Shown: positions 51,601-60,829, counted from the first letter of the stretch. The stretch is 64,000 nucleotides of DNA from Phytohabitans flavus (GCF_011764545.1 NZ_AP022870.1:1782001-1846000), one strand, 5' to 3'. Notes: a model not told the origin generated them from the letters alone. Program-made: numbers and translations.

Positions 51601-52179
51601 TTAACGGTCAGGGGTTGGGCGTAGGGCGTCGATGAGGAGGTCCACCAGGCGGGTGGCTTGTTCCTGCTGATCGGGTTCGCCGACGATGAGGGAGATCCCG
51701 CCGAGCGCGGTGAGTACGTCGAATGCGGCGATGTCGTCGCGGATGGTTCCTTCGGCGACGCCGGCCGCGAGTAGGGTCGCGAGCGCGTCGCTGAGCCGGT
51801 CGCGGGTTTCGAGCCGTTGGTCCTCGTCGTGGGCGAGTGCGGCCTTGAGCGCGTCGGCCATGGCGCGTTTAGTGGCGAGGAACCCGAGGAAGGACCGCAT
51901 CCAAGCGCGGAGTGCGGCGACAGGTGGGTGTTGCTCGCGCAGGTCCGTGACGGTCGCGCAGATCCGGTCGACCTCGCTGCGGTAGACGGCCCAGACGAGG
52001 TCCTCGCGAGTGGGGAAGCGGCGGTAGAGGGTGCCGATACCCACGCCCGCGTCCTTGGCGATCTCTCGGAGCGAGGTGTCGGCGCCGTTGCGGGCGAAGG
52101 CGCGGGTGGCGGCTGCCAGAACCCGGTCTTGGTTGATCTGCGCGTCGGCGCGTAGGTGCCCTTGAGCCCGCTGCGCCAT
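51601..52179 (-). CDS. TetR-family regulator
   Basis: 192 residues. HTH: DRVLAAATRAFARNGADTSL, REIAKDAGVGIGTLYRRFPT, REDLVWAVYRSEVDRICATV. The C-terminal domain has MRSFLGFLATKRAMADALKA and ALGGISLIVGEPDQQEQATR, as in SbtR-type repressors. Divergent from an SDR/SnoaL-like pair across 96 bases containing two palindromic operators, so it is probably their repressor. Confidence 0.92.
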   Translation of the reverse strand: MAQRAQGHLRADAQINQDRVLAAATRAFARNGADTSLREIAKDAGVGIGTLYRRFPTREDLVWAVYRSEVDRICATVTDLREQHPPVAALRAWMRSFLGFLATKRAMADALKAALAHDEDQRLETRDRLSDALATLLAAGVAEGTIRDDIAAFDVLTALGGISLIVGEPDQQEQATRLVDLLIDALRPTPDR

Positions 52180-52198
52180 TCGACCTCCTCACCGCTGC

Positions 52199-52251
52199 AA
52201 GCGGAGCGTGCTCCGGTTATGGTTGATGGTAAGCGGACGCTGCTCCGCTTA
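52199..52251. promoter_or_regulatory. Two TetR operators in divergent promoter
   Basis: A perfect 22-bp palindrome TAAGCGGA-N6-TCCGCTTA (52230-52251) and a related imperfect site AAGCGGA-N6-CTCCGG (52199-52216) lie between the TetR and SDR genes. The shared half-site AAGCGGA marks them as the same regulator's targets. Confidence 0.7.
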
Positions 52252-52275
52252 TAGGATTCTATCCGGGGGCGAGCT

Positions 52276-53040
52276 ATGGCTGAATCGTTGAAGGGCACGG
52301 TGGCCCTGGTTACCGGCGCGAGCAGCGGGATCGGTGCCGCCACGGCACAGACCCTGGCCGCCAGCGGCGCCACGGTCGCCCTGTTGGCACGGCGCGCGGA
52401 TCGACTCCGCGCCCTCGCACAACAGATCCGCGCCGAAGGCGCGCAAGCGCTGGTACTGGAAGTGGACATCACGGACCCGGGCCAGGCGGAAGCGGCGGTT
52501 CAGCGCACCGTCGACGAACTCGGCAGGTTAGACACGGTGGTGAACAACGCTGGTGTGAGTTTCATCGGCCCGGTCGCGCAGGCTTCGGCACAGGAGTGGG
52601 ACCGGATGGTCGCGGTCAACATCGAGGGTGTGCTGCACATGACCCGGGCCGCGGTGCCGCACCTCATCCGCGCCGCCCAGGACTCGCCGCGCCGGGTAGC
52701 GGACGTGGTCACGATCAGCTCGACCGCAGGCCGGGTCGCCCGAGCCGGGCAGGCCGTCTACGCCCTGACCAAGTCCGGCGTGATCGCCTTCTCCGAGGCC
52801 CTACGGCAGGAGTTGCAGCCGATGCGGGTACGCGTCGGCGTGGTGGAACCCGGAACCGTGGACACCGAGCTCGCCTCACACATGCCTGACGGGGTGCGGG
52901 AAGCGGTTGCCCGGCAGCTCGAGGGCCTGGAGTTGCTGGAAGCGCAGGACATCGCCGACGCCGTCGCCTACATGGTCACCCGGAAACGGCGGGTAGCGGT
53001 CAACGAGATGCTCGTTCGAGCAGCAGAGCAGACGTGGTGA
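52276..53040 (+). CDS. Short-chain dehydrogenase/reductase
   Basis: 254 residues. VALVTGASSGIGAATAQTLA with LLARRADRLRALAQQI (Arg pair favours NADPH); VNNAGVSFIGPVAQASAQEW; catalytic YALTKSGVIAFSEALRQELQ; RVGVVEPGTVDTELASHMPD. Belongs to the classical SDR group near YdfG/clavaldehyde-dehydrogenase-like proteins. First gene of a TetR-controlled pair with the SnoaL-like protein 5 bases downstream. Confidence 0.92.
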   Translation: MAESLKGTVALVTGASSGIGAATAQTLAASGATVALLARRADRLRALAQQIRAEGAQALVLEVDITDPGQAEAAVQRTVDELGRLDTVVNNAGVSFIGPVAQASAQEWDRMVAVNIEGVLHMTRAAVPHLIRAAQDSPRRVADVVTISSTAGRVARAGQAVYALTKSGVIAFSEALRQELQPMRVRVGVVEPGTVDTELASHMPDGVREAVARQLEGLELLEAQDIADAVAYMVTRKRRVAVNEMLVRAAEQTW

Positions 53041-53045
53041 GTGAC

Positions 53046-53528
53046 ATGACCGAACAACGCGCTTCCCTGCCCGCACTCGTCAGCGACGCGGACCACCTGG
53101 CCCTGTCCCGGCTCGTCGTCGAAAGCGGCTGGCGGGTCGACGCCGGCCAGGCCAGCACCGTGCACGAACTCTTCGTCGATGACGGCATCCTCGACACCGG
53201 CCAGCCTGCCCAAGGCCGCGACGCGATCCGCGCCTGGGGTGAGGAACTCGACCGGAACAACCCGTACCCCGGCATCCGGCACCTGGCCTCGAACATGCGG
53301 TTCGTCGCCACCGCCACCGGCACCGACCCCGACGGCCGCGACACCGCCGAAGGCGTCACCGTGCTCACGGTGTACCTCAACGACGCGGACGGCCGACCGG
53401 TCAGCACCCCGTGGGTCGTCGGAGAGGACCACGACCGCTTCGTACGCACCGAAACCGGCTGGCGCTTCACCCACCGCACCTGGACCCAACTGTTCAGCCG
53501 AGACGCGGCCCCGCCTGACCACAGTTGA
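53046..53528 (+). CDS. SnoaL/NTF2-like protein
   Basis: 160 residues with the SnoaL_4-type cone fold pattern: ADHLALSRLVVESGWRVDAG, TVHELFVDDGILDTGQPAQG, RDAIRAWGEELDRNN, RHLASNMRFVATATG, VGEDHDRFVRTETGWRFTHR. Members are small-molecule isomerases/dehydratases or ligand binders. Almost certainly in one operon with the SDR. An in-frame GTG 12 bases upstream, overlapping the SDR stop region, is an alternative start. Confidence 0.85.
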   Translation: MTEQRASLPALVSDADHLALSRLVVESGWRVDAGQASTVHELFVDDGILDTGQPAQGRDAIRAWGEELDRNNPYPGIRHLASNMRFVATATGTDPDGRDTAEGVTVLTVYLNDADGRPVSTPWVVGEDHDRFVRTETGWRFTHRTWTQLFSRDAAPPDHS

Positions 53529-53893
53529 GGCATCAATACCGGAGTCCGCACCACGACCTCAACAGACTCCAAAGCGCTCCTAATATCTCCGTTTCGCCTT
53601 GTGCTGCATCCGAACGTCATCTCCTGGTCAGTCGGCCTCGATCCGACTGCGTTGCCACGTGTCGTTCGCGTCGAGCCAGGCCTGTTCGCCGGGTCGCAGA
53701 TCGGCGACCTCACGGATAAGGGGCCAGCGCCGCCGCGCGTAGATCACCCCGGGCTGCCGTCACCGCCAGCCAACCGGACCGAAAACAACGTACGGCAACC
53801 CACCGTCAACGCCGCACGCGATGACGCCAGGTGGGCGCAGGGTTGCGGCAGATCCCGGGCGTCTGCGGCCGATCCTCTGACAGGCTTCAGAAC
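53529..53893. other. Stretch without intact gene
   Basis: 365 bases; the only coding signal is a minus-strand C-terminal relic (entered separately). Confidence 0.4.
53628..53740 (-). pseudogene. C-terminal remnant of an unknown gene
   Basis: GVIYARRRWPLIREVADLRP then GEQAWLDANDTWQRSRIEAD and stop reads like a real protein end. Upstream in frame, VDGGLPYVVFGPVGWR is followed by an in-frame TGA. Likely a decayed gene; family not recognised. Confidence 0.4.
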
Positions 53894-54139
53894 ATGGACA
53901 TCAGAGCGGTCGACCAGCGTGACCAGACCTGGGAGATCTCGCAGCCGAAGTACCGGGTCTACTTCCACGACAAGACCGGCGCAGCCAACGAGCACGAGAT
54001 CGAGAGGGCCGACGTCGCTGAAGTGATCGCCTGGGCGGAAGCACAGCGGAACGGTCGAACCTTTATTTTGTATGCCTGTGTGCCCCGCGACGGACTCGGA
54101 CTCCTACGCCTGGCGGGCAGTGACTCCAACGCACCCTGA
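53894..54139 (+). CDS. Hypothetical protein, 81 aa
   Basis: Small soluble protein: MDIRAVDQRDQTWEISQPKY, RVYFHDKTGAANEHEIERAD, VAEVIAWAEAQRNGRTFILY, ACVPRDGLGLLRLAGSD. Alternating polar/hydrophobic pattern and the HEIERADVAEVIAWA helix suggest a compact alpha/beta fold. Family not named; found as an orphan in actinomycetes as far as I can recall. No clear ribosome site; may be leaderless. Confidence 0.65.
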   Translation: MDIRAVDQRDQTWEISQPKYRVYFHDKTGAANEHEIERADVAEVIAWAEAQRNGRTFILYACVPRDGLGLLRLAGSDSNAP

Positions 54140-54255
54140 TCGCGGCATGAGCGGACGTTCGCGCCCGATTGGTGGCCGGCCAGGAGCTTGCCGGATTCGC
54201 GCCAGCCGGCAGACCGCCGAGCGGGTGGCACGAGATGCTCTCCTAGAGTGCGGGT

Positions 54256-54699
54256 GTGCGCATCCGGATTGAGGGCAGCGATCTGCCGGGCCGCCGTGGC
54301 GGGACCGAGGCTTTGGCGCTGCGGCGAGGCAATGTGCAGGTAGGCGTGCAGCGCCGGGCCGAGGTCGTCGATCGGTTTCCGGCCGACGCGGAGTCGGTGA
54401 TGTGGGAGTTCGAGGTCGCCAGCCGTGAGATCGACGGTCTGCTGGATGTCGGTGGGCCGTATGTGCATGGCCGGCCCGGTGCGCGGTTCCTCTATCTGTG
54501 CTGGGGCGCCGTCAACGGCAACGAGTTCGCCATGTTCAGGCGAGTCAAGCTCATGTTCGGCGACGTGCCGACCGAACTGCTGCGTGCGGCGCACGACGGC
54601 GACGGGATGCTCGTCGGCCGGCTCGGCCTGACCGACGGCAAGGGCGAGCCGCGAGCCGCGCGCGTGCGGCCACCCGACATCGTGTGGAACGTGCATTGA
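54256..54699 (+). CDS. DUF5990-family protein
   Basis: 147 residues. VRIRIEGSDLPGR at the start, NVQVGVQRRAEVVDRFPADA, VMWEFEVASREIDGLLDVGG, PYVHGRPGARFLYLCWGAVN and NEFAMFRRVKLMFGDVPTEL match the DUF5990 pattern (RIxIxGxxLPGR...VxVGVQ...PYVxGxPGxRFxYLxWG). Biochemical role unknown. Starts at GTG. Confidence 0.8.
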   Translation: MRIRIEGSDLPGRRGGTEALALRRGNVQVGVQRRAEVVDRFPADAESVMWEFEVASREIDGLLDVGGPYVHGRPGARFLYLCWGAVNGNEFAMFRRVKLMFGDVPTELLRAAHDGDGMLVGRLGLTDGKGEPRAARVRPPDIVWNVH

Positions 54700-54796
54700 C
54701 CGTTGGCGACGGCGGCCGTCGTTGGGGCCTGATCTCGAAGGCGGGCTGGCCGGTTCGTGGGATGGGCGTGCGTACATGGGATGAGACGCTGGTTGC

Positions 54797-55645
54797 GTGA
54801 GGACCGTGCGGAAGATGTGGACGCTTTTCGAACCCGTGCACGCCGTCACGTACTTCGCGGCCGAGGCGCGGCAGGCGTTCGAGGCGGTTGGGTTACGCGG
54901 CTACTGGCGGGGTACTTCGCCGGGCGGACGGCCCCGCTCGGGCCGGTCGGGGCGGCACCGGTCATCGCTGTCTTCTTCAACTTCGCGCCTGCCATGGTCG
55001 CCCGCGCCTTGCCCGACGTCTGGGAGCGGGCCAGCCCGGCACAGACGCTCACGGCCCGGCTGGCCGGGGCCACCGGCGCGTTGGCCCGGCTCACCGATGG
55101 CATTCCAACCAGCGCAGTCGGGGCTGCCGCCGACTTGTTGACCGAAGCCGTCAGCCGCCTCGACCTGGCCGGCCGGCCACTCGGCGCCGCCAACGCAGCG
55201 CTGCCGGTGCCGCGGGACCCGCTGGCTCGGCTCTGGCAGGCCGCCACCACACTGCGCGAGCATCGAGGCGATGGGCACGTCGGCGCCCTGGTCGCAGCGG
55301 GGCTAAGTGGCTGCGAGCCGCTGGTTTGGCGGGCCGCACGGGACCTCGGCCGGGAGGTCCTGCAACCGAACCGAGGCTGGACCGACGAGGAGTGGAACGC
55401 CGCGACCGGACGGCTTGTCGAGCGCGGCTGGCTCGACGGGCACCACACTCCCACGGCCACCGGTGTCGCCGCATACGAACGGATCGAGGATGTGACCGAC
55501 AACGCCGCCGCAACAGCCTGGACCGGCGTCGATCCGGAACGTGCCTCCGCCCTGCTAGCCCCGATCGCCCATGCCTGCCGCGCTGCACTGCCCCTAGCCA
55601 ACCCGATCGGGCTGCCCGCGCACGGCAGCGACAGCACCGCCGCCC
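54797..55645 (+). pseudogene. SCO6745-family protein, one-base frameshift
   Basis: The first frame gives VRTVRKMWTLFEPVHAVTYF, AAEARQAFEAVGLRGYWRG. After one missing base near 54912 (CGGGGTAC) the next frame continues YFAGRTAPLGPVGAAPVIAV, FFNFAPAMVARALPDVWERA, GWTDEEWNAATGRLVERGWL and AHACRAALPLANPIGLP, the natural family C-terminus. The frame then runs on without stop to about 55833. The family is a winged-helix-like orphan of actinomycetes. Real decay or a homopolymer error are both possible. Confidence 0.75.
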
Positions 55646-55781
55646 GGCCAGACCCGGGCGGGACGACGAGGGTGACGGCTTCGGCGAGGGCGGAAAGCAG
55701 GGCGATTGGCGGGAGCGGGGATTTGACGCCGCTCCCGCCAAGCCTGTCTCGGTGCTCCCAGTCGTGCTCACCGCGCTTTCC

Positions 55782-57095
55782 TCAGGCGGAGACTTCCTCT
55801 CCGGTCTGCGGCTGGTGGACCACCAGGCGGTAGTCCGCGACCAGTCGTGAAATGTGGTAGCGACGCGTCACCTCGTCGGCCGCCTGGGAGCCGAGCCGGC
55901 GGCTAAGGTCATGATCGAGGAGCAGGCGGCGTATGGCGGCGGCCACCCCCGCGTAGTCGGTCGGGTCGACGAGCAACCCGGTCTTGCCATCGACCACCTG
56001 CAGGGCCAGGCCGCCGACCGCCGACGCCACCACCGGACGGCCCTTGTGCATAGCCTCGGTGACGGTCAGGCCGAAGCCCTCCTCAAGGCTCTTCTGCAGC
56101 ACCACGTCGGCCCGCCGTTGCAGGGCGTTGATCAGCAGGGCGTTCCGCTGTGGGTCACGCATCGACAGGGTTACCAGATGCGCCCGCCGTCGTTCGGTCT
56201 CGGGCAGATCGCGGTACGCGGCGCGGACCTCCGCCAGGATGGCCACTCCCTCTGGATCGTCCGTAACCTCATAGGGATCCGGCCCGGCCAGGATCAGGTG
56301 GGCGTCCTGCGGCATGCCGGGCAGGCAGCGCAGCACTCCGGTCATGTCCTTCAGCGGATCCCACCGCGACACTTGCAGCACCATCGGCGCGTTCGGGGGC
56401 AATGGCCCGACCTGGTCGATCGTGGCGGACGAGTCGTCGCCGGCCGCCGTCCCGACCAACCCGATCCCGGTAAGCAGCGCGTCGACCTCGGCGGTGGTGA
56501 GCGGCCGGTTCTTCGGCGAGTCGGGGTCGATCGCCGGGGCGACGACGTGCCGTCGCCGGGGGAACCCGGGCGGACCGAACTCGGGTCGCGTGGCCAGCAC
56601 GATATCTACGTCATCGAATTCGGGGGCGAGAAACCGCCACACGTGGTCCGGCTTGGTGGCTGACTCGTCGGTCGTGCCGATGTGGCAATGCCACACGACT
56701 CGGATCCCACGCGCCGCCAGCATGGGCGCCAGCCCGAGCGTCTGCGGATCGTGCAGGACGACGGTGTCACCCTCACGTAGCTGCCCGGCCAGCCAATGCC
56801 CCTGCGGCCGCAACACCGACCGGTACAGCGTCCCCGCGTCCACGCCCCGCAGTGGTGCGGGGTCACCCTTACCGTGTAGCAGGTGGTGCAGGGTCTTCGT
56901 CAGGGCGAAGAACTCCGGGTTGCCGGAGACCACAGCCCATCCGACCGCGGTGCCGTCGTCGTGCTGTGCCGGGATGAGTCGGTGGAGCAGCTCGGCGACC
57001 CCACCGCCGGTCGAGGTGGTGTTGACGTGGACCAGTAGCGGACGGTCGTTGCTCACAGGCTGCCGTACCCAGCGCGGATCCGGTACGGCGGTCAC
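55782..57095 (-). CDS. GT4 glycosyltransferase, TreT-like trehalose synthase
   Basis: 437 residues, retaining GT-B fold. N-terminal domain: LLVHVNTTSTGGGVAELLHR, LHDPQTLGLAPMLAARGIRV, VWHCHIGTTDE, FLAPEFDDVDIVLATRPEFG. C-terminal domain: APMVLQVSRWDPLKDMTGVL, HLILAGPDPYEVTDD, and the E-x7-E motif QKSLEEGFGLTVTEAMHKGR. The motif order matches trehalose glycosyltransferring synthase (NDP-glucose + glucose to trehalose) and related trehalose-phosphorylase-like enzymes. The GTG start overlaps the stop of a 7-codon upstream ORF. Confidence 0.8.
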   Translation of the reverse strand: MTAVPDPRWVRQPVSNDRPLLVHVNTTSTGGGVAELLHRLIPAQHDDGTAVGWAVVSGNPEFFALTKTLHHLLHGKGDPAPLRGVDAGTLYRSVLRPQGHWLAGQLREGDTVVLHDPQTLGLAPMLAARGIRVVWHCHIGTTDESATKPDHVWRFLAPEFDDVDIVLATRPEFGPPGFPRRRHVVAPAIDPDSPKNRPLTTAEVDALLTGIGLVGTAAGDDSSATIDQVGPLPPNAPMVLQVSRWDPLKDMTGVLRCLPGMPQDAHLILAGPDPYEVTDDPEGVAILAEVRAAYRDLPETERRRAHLVTLSMRDPQRNALLINALQRRADVVLQKSLEEGFGLTVTEAMHKGRPVVASAVGGLALQVVDGKTGLLVDPTDYAGVAAAIRRLLLDHDLSRRLGSQAADEVTRRYHISRLVADYRLVVHQPQTGEEVSA

Positions 57096-57115
57096 CGCGT
57101 ACGCCCCTTGCTCAT
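57092..57115 (-). promoter_or_regulatory. 7-codon upstream ORF coupled to the glycosyltransferase
   Basis: ATG with AAGGAAG upstream encodes MSKGRTR and stops with TGA overlapping the GTG of the glycosyltransferase (GTGA). The glycosyltransferase has only AAGGGGCG, inside this ORF, as its own ribosome site, so termination-reinitiation may control its expression. Confidence 0.45.
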
Positions 57116-57700
57116 AGCAACTCTTCCTTTCGTCGTCGAATCGGGTTCACACCCGCAGGCAGAACCCAGACATGTGTCGCCGACGAGGCCGGGCGGGTAG
57201 TGGGGCGAATCGCCAGCCGGATCCGATCGGCCAGGTGCGGTAGTACGGCCGAGCTCCGTAAGGCACGCGGCGTCGGTTGGGAAAGCGCGGAAGGTTTGAG
57301 CCGACCGTCGACGCGTTCGCGGTTGCTCGGGGCGGGTAGTCCGCGCATCGCTGAACCACCCATCGAGATCAATCGAGTGATCTCTATGCGCTCGCAGCAT
57401 ACGCTGCCTTATGGCCGCACCGCAACGGACTGCTGTTAAGGCCTGTTCCAGACCTATGCCGAGGCCGCGCATACCACCAGTGTCCAATTCGGAAGCTGGC
57501 CGGTCAGGACTTGGCAGTCCAGATCGATCGCAGCGAGCACATTGGACACGGACTCGAGCCGGCCGGTGGCCAGGGGACATCGCGGCGGATGCGACAGCTG
57601 CCGGAGACGGCGGCCAGTAGTTCAGTCAGTTGTGAGTGTCCACTTGCTCCGCGCGGGCGTACCGTTCGTCGCGGCGGAGGCTAGCGGATCGGGGGAGAGC
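57116..57700. other. Gene-free region between divergent genes
   Basis: 585 bases. Frames on both strands are arginine/proline-rich and match nothing; no RNA structure recognised. It holds the divergent promoters of the glycosyltransferase and the amidase, which I cannot place. Confidence 0.45.
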
Positions 57701-60700
57701 ATGCGTGCGCATCGTCTGGTGCTGATCGCGGCGGTTGTGGCCCTGGGAATAGGCCTGGTGCCGGCGCGAGCCGCTGCCGACCGGCCATTGGACCTTGAGA
57801 TGACCTCGGCGACGCAGCTTGGGGCGATGATGGCCTCCGGGCGGCTCAGCAGCTACAAGCTCACCCGCGAGTACCTCGAGCGGATCGCGGCGGTCAACCA
57901 GCGTGGTCCCGCGCTCAACGCCGTCCGCTCGCTCAATCCGGACGCGCTGGAGGAGGCGCGCGAGTCGGACCGGGTCCGGCGCCGGTCAGGCCCGCGCGGC
58001 CCGCTCGAAGGGCTGCCCGTGCTGCTTAAGGACAACGTCGATGTGGCTGGGATGCCGAGCACGGCGGGGTCCATTGTGCTCGAGCACTCGGTGCCGGACA
58101 GGGATGCGACCGTCGTGCGGAAGCTGCGCGCCGCCGGAGCCGTGATCCTGGGCAAGGTCAACCTGACGGAGTTCGCCGCCTACGTGTCCAACAATCAGCA
58201 GAGTGGCAACAGCTCGCTGGGTGGGCAGGTTCTGAACCCCTACGACACGGCCGCCGATCCCGGCGGCTCGTCCAGCGGCTCCGGTGTCGCCGCCGCCGCG
58301 GGCCTCGCCGCGCTGACGATCGGCTCCGACAGCGAGGGTTCGATCATCTCGCCGGCGAGCCAGAACGGCGTCGTGGGCATTCGCCCGTCGACCGGGCTGT
58401 GGAGCCGCCATGGCGTCGTGCCGATCTCCGACACTCAGGACACGCTCGGCCCGCTCACACAGACGGTGTCCGACGCAGCCCTGCTGCTCGGGCCGCTGAC
58501 CGGCGTCGATCCTGCGGACCCCAAGACCGCCGCCAGCGCCGGCGTGGCCGGCACCGACTACACGAAGGCGCTCAAAGCGGATGCGCTGCGGGGAGCGCGG
58601 ATCGGCGTCATGGGATCCAACAACGCCCAGTACAACGCCGCCCGGGCCGAGGTGGAGAGCCTCGGGGCGACCGTCGTGCAGATCCCGGTGCCCAACTTCC
58701 CGACCGCTGATCCGATCCTGCCGCGCGAGTTCCGCCGCGACCTCACCAATTACCTCACGCAGCTGCCGCCCAGCGCGCCGATCAAGAGCTTCGACGAGGC
58801 CTATGCCTATCTGAAGGCGCACCCCGAGGAGGGGCTCAAGTACGGCGACTCGCGCATGGGGCCGTCATCGATGTTCCATCTCGAGATCCCGTCGGAGCAG
58901 GCCGAGTACGAGGCGACGCGCGACGCCGAGATCGCCCGGGCGAAGGTTTATCTCGACGGCCTGCTGGATCAGGGCCCCGGCCCCGCCGACGACCTCGACG
59001 CCGTCCTGCAACTACAGCTCGGGTTGATCAGCCCGGCGTCGTTCGCCGGCTACCCGATCGTCAGCGTCCCCGGTGGCTACTCCGCCAGCACGAACAACCC
59101 GGTCAACGTCACGTTCGTCGGGCGGCGCTTCTCCGAGTTCAACCTGATCGGCTACGCCTATGCGTACGAGCAGGCGACGCACAACCGGCGGCCGCCCTCC
59201 GAGGTCAACCCGGCGAGCTGGCGCTGCGTGCCCGGGCCGCGCTTCAAACCGCATTCGTGCCCGCCGTTCAGCGGCTCCGCCGGCCCGCTGAGCGACGCAC
59301 TCGTCCCGCCGACGCTGGACCTTCAGCGCCTGACGATCGCCGAGGTCCAGCGTCGCTTCGCCGCCGGCACGCTGACGAGCGCGCAGCTGGTGCGGGCCTA
59401 CCTCGATCGCATCCGCTTCGTCAACGCGCAGGGGCCGGGGATCAACGCCGTGCGGGCGATCGACCCGAGCGCGACCGCCCAAGCCGCGGAGGCCGACAAG
59501 AAGCGGCGCCGCGGCGTCGCGGGCGGGCCGCTGGCTGGGATTCCGGTGCTGGTGAGCGACACCATCGACGTGGCGGGGATGCCGACCACCGCGGGCTCGC
59601 TCGCGCTCGAGCACAACGTGGCGCGGCACGACGCGCAGCTCGTGCAGCGGCTGCGCCGGGCGGGCGCGATCATCCTCGGCAAGGCCAACGTCACCGAGTT
59701 GTCGGGGATGATGAGCACGAGCATGCCCGCCGGCTACGGCGGGCTGAGCGGGCAGGTGCTCAACCCGTACGACGTGCGTTCGTCGCTCAACGGCTCCAAC
59801 GCCGGAGCTGTCGCCGCGGCGGCCGCCGGCCTCGCGGCGGTGACGGTCGGCGTCGAGGCCGACGCGACCACGACCGGCAGCGGCGGCAACGCGGGCAACC
59901 CCGCTTCGCCGTCGATCGTCGTACCCGCGACCGCCGGTGGCGTCGTGGGGATGCGGCCGACGTACGGGCTGATCGGTCGCACGGGCGTCCTGCCGGTGGC
60001 GCGAAGCCAGGAGACGCCGGGGCCGATCGGCCGCACGGTCCCCGACGTAGCCACGCTGCTCACCGCGCTGGTCGGGCCCGACCCCCACGACGACGCCGCG
60101 GCCGGCGCGCAGCCGGCCGACTACACCGCGGCGCTCGACAAGACCGCGCTGGCCGGCAAGCGGATCGGCGTGATCGCGCCCACGAGCGGCGTCTCGGTGC
60201 AGCCGTTCGCGAACGCGGTGGCGCTCGTGACGAGCCTCGGCGCGACGGCGGTCCCGCTCACCGCGCCGGCGCGGCCGCGGACGCCGAGCGTGGTGGACCG
60301 CGAGCTGGGCCGCGACGTCGCCGGCTACCTGGCGAGCCACCGCGGGCCCGTGCGCTCACTGGCCGACATCGTGGCGTTCAATAACGCGCACGCGGCGGAC
60401 GAGCTGAAGTTCGGCCAGGGGCGGCTCGATGCGGCCGCGATGATCGACCTGTCCGATCCCGCCACCGCCGCCGGCTATCAGGCCGATCTCACCGCCGGCC
60501 GGGCGGCCTCGCGCGCCTACATCGACAATCTGCTGGCCAACGGCGGCGCGCCGGTCGACGCGATCCTCTCGCCGACGGCGACGTTCGCCGAGGTCGGCAC
60601 GCGGGCCGGCTACCCGCAGATCTCGGTGCCTGCGGGCTACGACCCCACGCGGCGCCGCCCGGTGGCGATCTCGTTCACCGGTACCGGCGGCGACGACGCG

Positions 60701-60829
60701 AAGCTGATCGCCTACGCCTACGCCTACGAGCGCGCGGCCCAGATCCATCAGCCGCCGTCCGTGATCAACCCGCAGACCTGGCACTGCGTCGCCCCGATCG
60801 TCTACGTCCCGCGCACCTGCGGACCGTGA
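57701..60829 (+). CDS. Secreted tandem amidase-signature protein, second domain degenerate
   Basis: 1042 residues. Signal peptide: HRLVLIAAVVALGIGLVPAR. Two full amidase-signature domains follow (about 35-510 and 545-1035). Domain 1 has the Ser-cisSer-Lys triad: LLKDNVDVAGMPSTAG (Lys about 109), DPGGSSSGSGVAAAAG (cis-Ser about 190) and IGSDSEGSIISPASQNGVVG (nucleophile about 213). In domain 2 these read LVSDTIDVAGMPTTAG (Lys to Ser), LNGSNAGAVAAAAAG and VEADATTTGSGGNAGNPASP, so all catalytic positions are lost although the fold-level motifs persist. GGGGGAGAGC precedes the ATG. Amide substrates such as peptides or acyl amides outside the cell are likely. Confidence 0.85.
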   Translation: MRAHRLVLIAAVVALGIGLVPARAAADRPLDLEMTSATQLGAMMASGRLSSYKLTREYLERIAAVNQRGPALNAVRSLNPDALEEARESDRVRRRSGPRGPLEGLPVLLKDNVDVAGMPSTAGSIVLEHSVPDRDATVVRKLRAAGAVILGKVNLTEFAAYVSNNQQSGNSSLGGQVLNPYDTAADPGGSSSGSGVAAAAGLAALTIGSDSEGSIISPASQNGVVGIRPSTGLWSRHGVVPISDTQDTLGPLTQTVSDAALLLGPLTGVDPADPKTAASAGVAGTDYTKALKADALRGARIGVMGSNNAQYNAARAEVESLGATVVQIPVPNFPTADPILPREFRRDLTNYLTQLPPSAPIKSFDEAYAYLKAHPEEGLKYGDSRMGPSSMFHLEIPSEQAEYEATRDAEIARAKVYLDGLLDQGPGPADDLDAVLQLQLGLISPASFAGYPIVSVPGGYSASTNNPVNVTFVGRRFSEFNLIGYAYAYEQATHNRRPPSEVNPASWRCVPGPRFKPHSCPPFSGSAGPLSDALVPPTLDLQRLTIAEVQRRFAAGTLTSAQLVRAYLDRIRFVNAQGPGINAVRAIDPSATAQAAEADKKRRRGVAGGPLAGIPVLVSDTIDVAGMPTTAGSLALEHNVARHDAQLVQRLRRAGAIILGKANVTELSGMMSTSMPAGYGGLSGQVLNPYDVRSSLNGSNAGAVAAAAAGLAAVTVGVEADATTTGSGGNAGNPASPSIVVPATAGGVVGMRPTYGLIGRTGVLPVARSQETPGPIGRTVPDVATLLTALVGPDPHDDAAAGAQPADYTAALDKTALAGKRIGVIAPTSGVSVQPFANAVALVTSLGATAVPLTAPARPRTPSVVDRELGRDVAGYLASHRGPVRSLADIVAFNNAHAADELKFGQGRLDAAAMIDLSDPATAAGYQADLTAGRAASRAYIDNLLANGGAPVDAILSPTATFAEVGTRAGYPQISVPAGYDPTRRRPVAISFTGTGGDDAKLIAYAYAYERAAQIHQPPSVINPQTWHCVAPIVYVPRTCGP

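Noticed and set aside
51430..51605. Minus-strand frame AAIRPVIHRLNEMGKARLDP and following residues look protein-like
   Set aside because: No start codon with a ribosome site, no recognised family, and the frame merges into the antisense of TetR; may be a short relic but not supportable.
57092..57580. 162-codon minus-strand frame
   Set aside because: Low-complexity, no domain; its last codons are the 7-codon upstream ORF, which is better supported alone.
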